A stretch of DNA of 7,737 nucleotides, from assembly GCA_016195145.1 (NCBI GenBank), contig JACQAF010000245.1:1-7737 (forward strand), read 5' to 3'. The stretch's first letter is position 1. Every line of letters starts with the position of its first letter. Position numbers and translations under genes: made by a program. Below, piece by piece: positions 1-6,541 of the stretch. Below the pieces are notes generated by a model that saw only the letters and a program-made list of their open reading frames with translations, was not told the origin of the DNA and did no database searches. This stretch comes from Rhodospirillales bacterium (GTDB taxonomy: Bacteria; Pseudomonadota; Alphaproteobacteria; CACIAM-22H2).

Positions 1-342
1 CATCCGACGATCACGGGCGCCACCACCAAACTCCCATTCATGTTCAATCAGCGACAGAGCCGAGGAAAGGCGGGTAGCGGCGTGCGACTCGCGGCACTTT
101 TCAAATCGCAAGATGCTTAACTTTCTGTATCGGCGGTGTCCTATATCGACGCGGCTGGCGATCTTTTTGAAATCGCTGTCCATCGTCACGAGAATCGCGC
201 CATTGGCTTCCGCGACGGCCGCCACAAGTGGGTCGGGAGAATCCCTCGCGATCTTCTCGCCAAGACGAGTAACCTCGTACCTGGCTTCCTCAAGAGTCTT
301 CGCCACCGACTCAGGCACGTTTTGGTCGGTGAAGAAGCGCAT
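1..342 (-). CDS. DUF5615 PIN-like protein, putative toxin (3' end beyond window)
   Basis: This is the likely toxin half of a toxin-antitoxin pair, a PIN-fold putative ribonuclease. The frame is open for 114 codons from ATG 342-340 to the window edge without a stop, so the C-terminus is missing, though family members are usually about 110-140 residues. The N-terminus MRFFTDQNVPESVA is the typical strand-plus-acidic-residue opening of DUF5615. Asp6, Asp37 (SPDPLV) and Asp55/Asp57 (VTMDSDF) are candidate metal-binding acids of the PIN-like active site. The gene starts 13 nt after the stop of the MerR-DUF433 gene, with no clear Shine-Dalgarno sequence, so translational coupling is likely. Codon use (TTA, ATA, AGA) and base composition differ from the GC-rich genes to the right, suggesting transfer. 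The family call rests on motif recognition; RNase activity and toxicity are inferred. Confidence 0.82.
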   Translation of the reverse strand, partial: MRFFTDQNVPESVAKTLEEARYEVTRLGEKIARDSPDPLVAAVAEANGAILVTMDSDFKKIASRVDIGHRRYRKLSILRFEKCRESHAATRLSSALSLIEHEWEFGGGARDRRM

Positions 343-355
343 CGTGGAGAAACGA

Positions 356-1000
356 TTACGCGGCTTTGGTAGGTTTGTGCTTGATGGCCGCCTTCACATC
401 ATCGGCGGTTAGATCTGGATACTCGGCGATTATCGCTTCAACGGAATAGCCATCCTCACGCAGACGCTTGATAGCGCCAACTGGGATGCGCGTACCCGAT
501 ATAACCCACGCATTGTGAACAATAGCACGAGAGCGCGTGATTTGGCCGACTTCGTCGTTCGACCGCTTCTTCATCTGCTCAATGTCGTTGCTCGTATCTG
601 CAATGACCCTTTGAAGTGGAATGCCTAGGAGGTATTGGCCGGAAACGACTTCTTGCGGTTCGCCGGTTTCCGGATTCATGAACACTACCTTGCGATTACA
701 GACATAGAGCGTTGTCTTTGTCCAAAGATCGTCCTTTAGATGCGCAAGGGTCTCGGCGACTTTCCTCAGATGCTGGAGCGGCACATTGTTCTGGACGCGC
801 AGCATCTCCAGCGTTCGCAGCGCAACAACATCCTTGAACGAGTAAAAGCGGCTATACGCTAGGCGCTTGTTTTCGCCGGCGAAGCTGGGTTTGAAGAAAT
901 CACTCTTATCCCAGTAACGCAGCCGCCCCTTGGTGAGGCCCGTCAGGCGCAGAACCTGATCCTCGCTGAAAGCGGCAACGACATTTCCTATATCAAGCAT
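356..1000 (-). CDS. MerR-type HTH + DUF433 protein, putative antitoxin/autorepressor
   Basis: Likely antitoxin and autoregulator of the downstream DUF5615 gene. The 214-residue protein has a winged-HTH segment of MerR type at about residues 11-85 (FSEDQVLRLTGLTKGRLRYW, then a Tyr/Phe-rich wing and a long helix). A middle region of about 65 residues resembles nothing I recognise. A C-terminal DUF433 domain occupies about 152-206, with the signature ISGTRIPV and then SVEAIIAEYPDLTADDV. DUF433 proteins are commonly paired with DUF5615 PIN-like proteins, and the M. tuberculosis VapB45/VapC45 pair is a comparable arrangement as far as I recall. The ATG at 1000-998 is preferred over an in-frame TTG at 1006, because a weak GGA sits 6 nt before the ATG. 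AT-rich inverted repeats upstream fit autorepression. The domains are visible; the antitoxin role is inferred from pairing. Confidence 0.85.
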   Translation of the reverse strand: MLDIGNVVAAFSEDQVLRLTGLTKGRLRYWDKSDFFKPSFAGENKRLAYSRFYSFKDVVALRTLEMLRVQNNVPLQHLRKVAETLAHLKDDLWTKTTLYVCNRKVVFMNPETGEPQEVVSGQYLLGIPLQRVIADTSNDIEQMKKRSNDEVGQITRSRAIVHNAWVISGTRIPVGAIKRLREDGYSVEAIIAEYPDLTADDVKAAIKHKPTKAA

Positions 1001-1053
1001 GTGCAATCCAACAAACCGTCGCCGTGGGCAACAAGCATGGGGTACATGATGGG

Positions 1054-1084
1054 TATATAAAATCCTTATATCACATTATGTGAA
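1054..1084 (-). promoter_or_regulatory. Candidate promoter and operator of the toxin-antitoxin pair
   Basis: On the minus strand a -35-like TTCACA (1084-1079) is followed 17-19 nt later by TTTATA/TATATA (about 1061-1054), upstream of the MerR-DUF433 gene. Two inverted repeats overlap it. One is TCACAT-T-ATGTGA at 1071-1083, with perfect 6-nt arms around one base. The other is ATATAA-AATCC-TTATAT at 1055-1071, with perfect 6-nt arms. They share one base. An operator overlapping the promoter is what an autorepressing MerR-type antitoxin would need. The repeats are read directly; promoter and operator function are inferred. Confidence 0.5.
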
Positions 1085-1123
1085 GCCTTGGAATCCTGCC
1101 GTTTATGCCAGTTTGTGGATCAG

Positions 1124-1147
1124 AAAAAGGCGCGCGGAACCGCCCGC
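1124..1147 (-). terminator. Intrinsic terminator after the hydrolase gene
   Basis: Read on the minus strand, a hairpin starts 11 nt after the hydrolase TAG. It has 7 stem positions with one G-G mismatch and a GTTC loop (1147-1130), followed by CC and five T (1128-1124). This is the expected form of a Rho-independent terminator. It would close the long minus-strand gene cluster and separate it from the toxin-antitoxin module further left. Confidence 0.6.
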
Positions 1148-1158
1148 GTTCGCCGAAT

Positions 1159-1833
1159 CTAGCCGACATGCTGGCGGAAAAAGGCGAGGGTGCGTTCGCG
1201 CGCGCGGGCGGCCGAGGCGGGGTGATGGCTCGCCCGCGCCTCGCAGTTGAAGCCGTGCCCGGCCGGGTAGAGATGGATCTCGACCGGGTTGCCCGCCTGC
1301 GCCGCGCGCAGCTTGTCGACATCGGCTAGCGGGATCGAATGATCGGTCTCGCCGAAATGGAGCAGCGCCGGGCAGCGCGGCTGTTCAGCGGCGAAGGGCG
1401 CGATCTGCGCCCCGTAATACGACACGGCGGCGGCGAGACCGTCGAGCCGCGTCGCCGCCAGCCAGGCGACCGATCCGCCCCAGCAATAGCCGACGATGCC
1501 GCGCCGGCCCGCGCCGTCGAGCGCGTCCATCGCGGCGCGGAGATCGGCGAGCGCCTGTTCCCACGGAATTTTGCCGCGCACCTCGCGCCCGCTGGCGATA
1601 TCGGCCTCGGCGTAGCCAAGCTCGATGCCCGGCCGCACGCGGTCGAACAGCGCCGGCGCCACGACCGCATAACCGTCGGCGGCGAAGCCATCGCACACCC
1701 CGCGGATATGGCCGTTGACGCCGAAGATTTCCTGGACGACGACGATGCCGCCGCGCGGCTTTCCGGCCGGATCGGCGCGATAGGCGGCGAGCTTGTGCCC
1801 GTCGGCGGCGGTGAGCTGAATCGTTGTACCCAT
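1159..1833 (-). CDS. Dienelactone hydrolase family protein
   Basis: Alpha/beta-hydrolase of the dienelactone hydrolase family, 224 residues and presumably cytoplasmic. The Cys-Asp-His triad is visible: Cys117 in GYCWGG, Asp164 in GETDHSIP and His193 in AGHGFNC. Glu35 in VVQEIFG is the conserved residue that activates the cysteine in characterised members. The start at 1833 is chosen because AAAGGAA lies 6 nt upstream; an in-frame ATG at 1878 would add 15 polar residues (ERTHTRRKG) unlike the family N-terminus. It is the last gene of the cluster, 87 nt after ychF, and is followed by a terminator. No aromatic-degradation genes are nearby, so a role in chlorocatechol breakdown is unlikely and the physiological substrate is unknown. 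Family call is firm, substrate is not. Confidence 0.93.
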   Translation of the reverse strand: MGTTIQLTAADGHKLAAYRADPAGKPRGGIVVVQEIFGVNGHIRGVCDGFAADGYAVVAPALFDRVRPGIELGYAEADIASGREVRGKIPWEQALADLRAAMDALDGAGRRGIVGYCWGGSVAWLAATRLDGLAAAVSYYGAQIAPFAAEQPRCPALLHFGETDHSIPLADVDKLRAAQAGNPVEIHLYPAGHGFNCEARASHHPASAARARERTLAFFRQHVG

Positions 1834-1920
1834 GGCGGTTCCTTTCCGGCGTGTGTGCGTGCGTTCCTGCATCGCCATAACACCGCCGCCGGCCGCCCGG
1901 CAACCCCGGCGGGAAAAGCG

Positions 1921-3021
1921 TCAGACGTTGAAGCGGAACAGGATGACGTCGCCGTCCTTGACCGTGTAGTCGCGGCCTTCCTGGCGCATCCTGCCGGCTT
2001 CCTTCGCCCCCTGCTCGCCGTTGCAGGCGAGATAGTCGGCATAGGCGATGGTCTCGGCGCAGATGAAGCCGCGCTCGAAATCGGTGTGGATCGCGCCCGC
2101 CGCCTCGGGCGCCTTCGCCCCGGCGCGCACGGTCCAGGCCCGCGTCTCCTTCGGCCCGACGGTGAAGAAGGTGAGCAGGCCGAGCAGCGCATAGCCGGCG
2201 CGGATGACGCGGGCGAGGCCGGTTTCGGTAAGCCCGAGCGAACCGAGGAACGCCTTGCGGTCGGCCTCGTCGGGCAGCACGGCGACCTCGGCCTCGATGG
2301 CGGCGGAGATGACGACCGACGACGCGCCCTCGGTCGCGGCGCGCGCGGCGACGCGGGCCGACAGCTCGTTGCCCGGCCCGGCCGAGGATTCCTCGACATT
2401 GCACACATACAGGACCGGCTTGGTCGTGATCAGCTGCAGCTGGCGGACCGGATCGGTCTGTTCGGGCGCCGGGCGGAAGGCGCGGCCCGGCTTGCCCGCG
2501 CGCAGCAGGGCGAGGATCGGCTCCATCGCCGCGAGCTGGTCCTTGGCCTCCTTGTCGCCGCCGCGCGCCTTTTTCGCCGCCGCCGCCGCGCGTTTTTCCA
2601 GGCTGTCGAGATCGGCGAGCATCAGCTCGGTATCGACCGTGTCGATGTCGCGCAGCGGATCGACCGAGCCCTCGACATGGGTCACGTCGCCGCCGGCGAA
2701 GCAGCGCACGACATGGGCGATGGCGTCGACCTCGCGGATATGGGCGAGGAACTGGTTGCCGAGGCCCTCGCCCTTCGAGGCGCCGCGCACGAGGCCGGCG
2801 ATATCGACGAATTCGAGCTGCGTCGGCACGATCTTCGCCGATTTGGCGAGCGCCGCCAGCGCCGCCAGCCGGTCGTCGGGCACCGGCACGCGCCCGACAT
2901 TGGGCTCGATGGTGCAGAAAGGATAATTGGCCGCCGCCGCCGCCGCGGTGGCGGTGAGGGCGTTGAACAAGGTCGACTTGCCCACGTTCGGCAGGCCGAC
3001 GATACCGCAGCGAAAACCCAT
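1921..3021 (-). CDS. ychF: Ribosome-binding P-loop ATPase/GTPase YchF (EngD/OLA1 family)
   Basis: Universally conserved TRAFAC-class NTPase that binds ribosomes; the family generally prefers ATP over GTP and is linked to translation and oxidative-stress responses. The protein is 366 residues, close to the usual 363-366. It begins with the family hallmark MGFRCGIVGLPNVGKST (P-loop 9-16). Switch II is DIAGLVRGASKGEGLGNQFL from residue 73. The altered G4 motif NVEE (208-211) replaces NKxD and explains relaxed nucleotide specificity. A coiled-coil region lies at about 130-170, and a C-terminal TGS domain at about 283-364 ends in RFNV. The start lies 6 nt after the pth stop, with AGGA inside the pth 3' end. 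The pth-ychF pairing is widespread in proteobacteria. Confidence 0.98.
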   Translation of the reverse strand: MGFRCGIVGLPNVGKSTLFNALTATAAAAAANYPFCTIEPNVGRVPVPDDRLAALAALAKSAKIVPTQLEFVDIAGLVRGASKGEGLGNQFLAHIREVDAIAHVVRCFAGGDVTHVEGSVDPLRDIDTVDTELMLADLDSLEKRAAAAAKKARGGDKEAKDQLAAMEPILALLRAGKPGRAFRPAPEQTDPVRQLQLITTKPVLYVCNVEESSAGPGNELSARVAARAATEGASSVVISAAIEAEVAVLPDEADRKAFLGSLGLTETGLARVIRAGYALLGLLTFFTVGPKETRAWTVRAGAKAPEAAGAIHTDFERGFICAETIAYADYLACNGEQGAKEAGRMRQEGRDYTVKDGDVILFRFNV

Positions 3022-3027
3022 GGAAGA

Positions 3028-3642
3028 TCAGTCCTGTTTCGGCGACGCCGCGTCCTTGGCGGCCTTGGGGCGGGGCGGGTTCATGGCCAGCGCCACCCGG
3101 TTCATGAATGCGGCCTCGTCGCCGCCGGCGAGGAGGGAAATGTGCTCGGCGACCGCCTCGATCAGCTTTCCGACCCATGGCCGGTCGGCCTTGGGAAAAT
3201 CGTGAAGGACATAGCCGCTCACCAGATCCTTGTCGCCCGGATGGCCGACGCCGAGCCGCACCCGCCAGTAATCGGGGCCGAGATGGTCGTCGAGCGAGCG
3301 CAGGCCATTATGGCCGCCCGGCCCGCCGCCGCACTTCACCCGCATCTTGCCCGACACGAGATCGATCTCGTCATGAATGACGATGATCCGCGCCGGCGGC
3401 ACCTTGTAGAAACGCGCCGCCGCCGCAACCGCGCGGCCGGACTCGTTCATATAGGTTTGCGGCTTCAACGCCACCACCCGTTCGGGGCCCAGCGCGCCTT
3501 CGGCCGCCAGCCCCTCGAAGCGGGCGCGGAACGGCCCGAAGCGATGGCGCTCGGCGATCGCATCGACCGCCATGAAGCCGATATTGTGCCGGTTGAGGGT
3601 GTAATCGGGGCCCGGATTGCCCAAGCCAACGAGCAGGAGCAT
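3028..3642 (-). CDS. pth: Peptidyl-tRNA hydrolase
   Basis: Cleaves peptidyl-tRNAs released from stalled ribosomes, so that tRNAs are recycled; cytoplasmic and usually essential. The 204-residue product has all key residues of bacterial Pth: Asn9 (GLGNPG), catalytic His19 (LNRHNIGF), Asn66 (PQTYMNESG), Asp91 (VIHDEIDL) and Asn112 (GGHNGLRS). The C-terminus after about residue 188 is a short Pro/Lys/Ala tail that looks disordered. The gene lies 21 nt after rplY and 6 nt before ychF, so the three are almost certainly co-transcribed. The ribosome binding site is weak (GGGG), consistent with coupling. Start ATG at 3642 gives the canonical MLLLVGLGNPG. Confidence 0.98.
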   Translation of the reverse strand: MLLLVGLGNPGPDYTLNRHNIGFMAVDAIAERHRFGPFRARFEGLAAEGALGPERVVALKPQTYMNESGRAVAAAARFYKVPPARIIVIHDEIDLVSGKMRVKCGGGPGGHNGLRSLDDHLGPDYWRVRLGVGHPGDKDLVSGYVLHDFPKADRPWVGKLIEAVAEHISLLAGGDEAAFMNRVALAMNPPRPKAAKDAASPKQD

Positions 3643-3663
3643 TCCGGACCCCGAATCGATCGG

Positions 3664-4437
3664 CTACTTCTTGCCGCCCTTCTTGTCGGCCGCGGCCGGG
3701 GCTGCGCCCTTCTTGTCGCCGCCCGCCGCCGGGGCCGCACCCGCTGCCGGGGCTGCACCCGCTGCCGGGGCTGCGCCCTCGGCTGGGACCGCGCCTTCGA
3801 CCGGGACGGCGCCTTCGGCCGCCGCTGCCTTGGCCGCCGCTTCGGCCGCTTCTTCTTCGGGGGTCTTGAGCACGCTCGGCGCCGCGACCGCGGCGATGGT
3901 GAAGTCGCGGGTGGCGATTGTCGGCCGCACGCCCTCGGGCAGCTTGATCGCGCTGATGTGGACGCTGTCGCCGATGTCGAGCCCTTCGAGATCGACCTCG
4001 ATCGCCTTCGGCATGTTGGCGATGTTGCAGTAAACGTCGATGGTGTGACGCACGACGTTGAGCACGCCGCCGCGCTTGAGGCCCGGCGACTTGTCCTGGT
4101 TGAGGAACCGCACCGGCACGCCGACGCGGATGCGCGTGCCTTCGTTAACGCGCATGAAGTCGACATGCTCGGGCCGGTCGCTGACCGGGTGGAGCTGCAC
4201 GTCGCGGGCGAGGGCGCGGGTGCTTGCGCCGTCGACCGAGATGTCGAACAGGCGGGTGAAGAAACCCGGCTTGGCGAATTCGCGCTCGATCTCCTTGGGG
4301 TCGAGCGCGACGAGGGTCGGCGGTGCCTTGTCGCCGTAAATAACGCCCGGTACGCGGCCTTCGCGACGGACGGCGCGGGCGGCCCCCTTTCCGGCCCGCT
4401 GACGCGGCAGGGCCGCGATCTTGGTGGTCTCTACCAT
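3664..4437 (-). CDS. rplY: 50S ribosomal protein L25/general stress protein Ctc
   Basis: 5S-rRNA-binding ribosomal protein of the long Ctc/TL5 type, 257 residues. The N-terminal L25 domain is at about 3-95 (RAGKGAARAVRREGRVPGVIYG, then LHPVSDRPEHVDFMRV). The C-terminal TL5-type beta domain is at about 100-188 (VGVPVRFLNQDKSPGLKRGG, LPEGVRP). A long Ala/Pro/Gly tail from about 192 contains five hexapeptide repeats and ends in Lys-rich DKKGGKK. The start at 4437 is supported by AGGAG 8 nt upstream; the longer frame from 4491 adds 18 residues that do not belong to the family. It sits 80 nt after prs and 21 nt before pth. The tail is probably disordered and is common in alphaproteobacterial L25, though its length varies. 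Confidence 0.97.
   Translation of the reverse strand: MVETTKIAALPRQRAGKGAARAVRREGRVPGVIYGDKAPPTLVALDPKEIEREFAKPGFFTRLFDISVDGASTRALARDVQLHPVSDRPEHVDFMRVNEGTRIRVGVPVRFLNQDKSPGLKRGGVLNVVRHTIDVYCNIANMPKAIEVDLEGLDIGDSVHISAIKLPEGVRPTIATRDFTIAAVAAPSVLKTPEEEAAEAAAKAAAAEGAVPVEGAVPAEGAAPAAGAAPAAGAAPAAGGDKKGAAPAAADKKGGKK
3724..3813 (-). repeat. Five tandem 18-nt repeats encoding the L25 tail
   Basis: The region encodes five consecutive hexapeptides of the form GA(A/V)P(A/V)(A/E), residues 209-238 of L25. The three copies nearest the 3' end are nearly identical in DNA (plus-strand unit GCTGCCGGGGCTGCACCC at 3743-3760, with one mismatch in the next copy and two in the previous one). The two promoter-proximal copies have drifted. 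The gradient suggests recent copy-number change by slippage at the 3' side. Confidence 0.85.
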
Positions 4438-4517
4438 AACTGCTTCTCCTTCTCTCTCTATCGATGGCGTCGGCCTCCAGGGGTGCCGCACGCCGTTGCC
4501 AATTGCTTGCTTCCGGT

Positions 4518-5450
<933 letters not shown>

Positions 5451-5568
5451 CGACCAGAACCCTTATTCCCGGCGATTGACCAGCTTCTTGGAAGGCCCTT
5501 GATATAGCTCAGGAAAACCAAACTAGAAACCCGCGGCAAGGATCGGCTTCCCCGGCGCGGGCGCGCGG

Positions 5569-5597
5569 AATTTATCAGGCCGGTACCCCCCTGTAAA
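5569..5597 (-). promoter_or_regulatory. Candidate sigma-70-type promoter for prs-rplY-pth-ychF
   Basis: On the minus strand TTTACA (5597-5592; 5 of 6 matches to TTGACA) is separated by exactly 17 nt from TAAATT (5574-5569; 4 of 6 matches to TATAAT). Transcription would begin near 5562, leaving a leader of about 110 nt before prs. The rest of the 186-nt gap (5451-5636) shows no gene, no convincing terminator and no recognised riboswitch. The match is by eye only. Confidence 0.4.
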
Positions 5598-5636
5598 CCG
5601 CCTCTTTGGCCTATTTTCCGGCCCGAGTCCCGAGCC

Positions 5637-6485
5637 CTAAGACGGGCGCGGCGCGCGATTGACGAGATCGGCGATGCCCTCGGCCGCCCCCTCGGCGACG
5701 GCGGCGGCGATCTCGGGCCAGGCGCGGTCGAGCATCCGGGCCGGCACGTCGTTGTCCTGGCGGACCTGGCCGATTTCGGCGCCATCCGGGCCGAGCACCG
5801 TCCATAAAACGCCGATGCTGTAGCTATCCGGTCCCTTGCGGGCGATGGTCAGCGCGCCGACGATGGCGAGCGTATCGTCGGCCGGTTCGTCGGCCACCGG
5901 CACCTGCGCCCGGCGCAGGTTGTATTCGAGCGCGCGGGCCAGCGCCCGCCGGTCGTCGGCCGGCGCGCCGGTGATTTCGCGCACGATGACGCGCCGCCGG
6001 GCGACCGGCGGTTGGGGCGCCGGCGGTTGCAACGTCGCGGCGACGGCGGCGGCGATCGGCCGGGCGATCTGTCGCCAGGCGGCGGCATCGTCCGCGCCGG
6101 GCAAAAACGGGATCTCGGCCTTGGTGCGATAGATGCTGCCAGCAGCGGCGAGCGGATCGTCGAGGCTGAAGGCAAGCAGCACGCCGCCGCCCGCACGCGG
6201 CGCGGCGCGGCCGTTGAGAATATAGCTCGCACGGTTGCCCTCGCCGGTGGTCGCCGGAACCTCGGCCCGGCCGAGTTCCTCGACCACCGCCTTGGCCAGC
6301 GCTGCGGCAGCGGGCGGCGGCAGATCGGCGACCGGGCGAACGACAACGCCGAAGCCGTCGGCGAGAAACAGCAGCGGAACGGTATCGGCTTTCGAATCCG
6401 GCTGGAACGGGCGCGGCAACTGCCCGCAGGCCGCGACGAGCGCGGAAAGCAGCAACCCGACGATGTACGATCTAGAACAGAACAC
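5637..6485 (-). CDS. Unrecognised lipoprotein with two related tandem domains
   Basis: I do not recognise the family. The 282-residue product starts with a lipoprotein signal: basic start, hydrophobic h-region and lipobox LVAAC with Cys20, so it should be lipid-anchored after export. The +2 residue is Gly, not Asp, so sorting to the outer membrane is plausible. The mature part contains two homologous segments. Residues 47-94 (VVVRP..., ALAKA, RAEVP) align without gaps with 166-213 (VIVRE..., ALARA, RAQVP) at offset 119, with about 14 identities in 48. Trp137 in WRQIA matches Trp256 in WPEIA at the same offset. A Pro/Ala/Gln linker (153-161) joins them. The GTG start at 6485 is the only good choice, since a stop lies two codons upstream. 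It lies between pgeF and prs. The strand-helix-strand pattern loosely recalls small periplasmic domains of LpoB or TolB type, but I cannot show that. Confidence 0.85.
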   Translation of the reverse strand: MFCSRSYIVGLLLSALVAACGQLPRPFQPDSKADTVPLLFLADGFGVVVRPVADLPPPAAAALAKAVVEELGRAEVPATTGEGNRASYILNGRAAPRAGGGVLLAFSLDDPLAAAGSIYRTKAEIPFLPGADDAAAWRQIARPIAAAVAATLQPPAPQPPVARRRVIVREITGAPADDRRALARALEYNLRRAQVPVADEPADDTLAIVGALTIARKGPDSYSIGVLWTVLGPDGAEIGQVRQDNDVPARMLDRAWPEIAAAVAEGAAEGIADLVNRAPRPS

Positions 6486-6540
6486 AGCTCACCAACAGGC
6501 CGAGCAGGCAGAACAGCAGGAAGAGGACAAGATGCGGCAT
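6472..6540 (-). CDS. Possible 22-residue single-pass membrane micropeptide
   Basis: A short frame begins with ATG one base after the pgeF TGA (TGACATG) and ends at TAG 6474-6472, overlapping the lipoprotein GTG start by 14 nt in another frame. The peptide reads MPHLVLFLLFC then LLGLLVSCVLF, almost entirely hydrophobic and long enough to span a membrane once. There is no clear Shine-Dalgarno sequence, so expression would rely on coupling to pgeF termination. It could be a real small membrane protein, or merely a coupling leader that carries ribosomes from pgeF to the lipoprotein start, or chance. Its position, filling the gap exactly, favours one of the first two. Confidence 0.4.
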   Translation of the reverse strand: MPHLVLFLLFCLLGLLVSCVLF

Positions 6541-6541
6541 G

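Noticed and set aside
113..412. Plus-strand frames of 99 and 78 codons at the left end
   Set aside because: They are antisense to the DUF5615 gene and the end of the MerR-DUF433 gene, without ribosome binding sites or recognisable motifs.
1893..1912. GC-rich hairpin (CCGCC...GGCGG) just after the ychF stop
   Set aside because: For minus-strand transcripts the T-run lies before the hairpin, and on the plus strand it is followed by A residues, so it does not have terminator form. It may only be an RNA fold between ychF and the hydrolase gene.
1385..3178. A 597-codon minus-strand open frame overlapping ychF
   Set aside because: It is an Arg-rich out-of-frame shadow of ychF and its neighbours; the ychF frame has every family motif.
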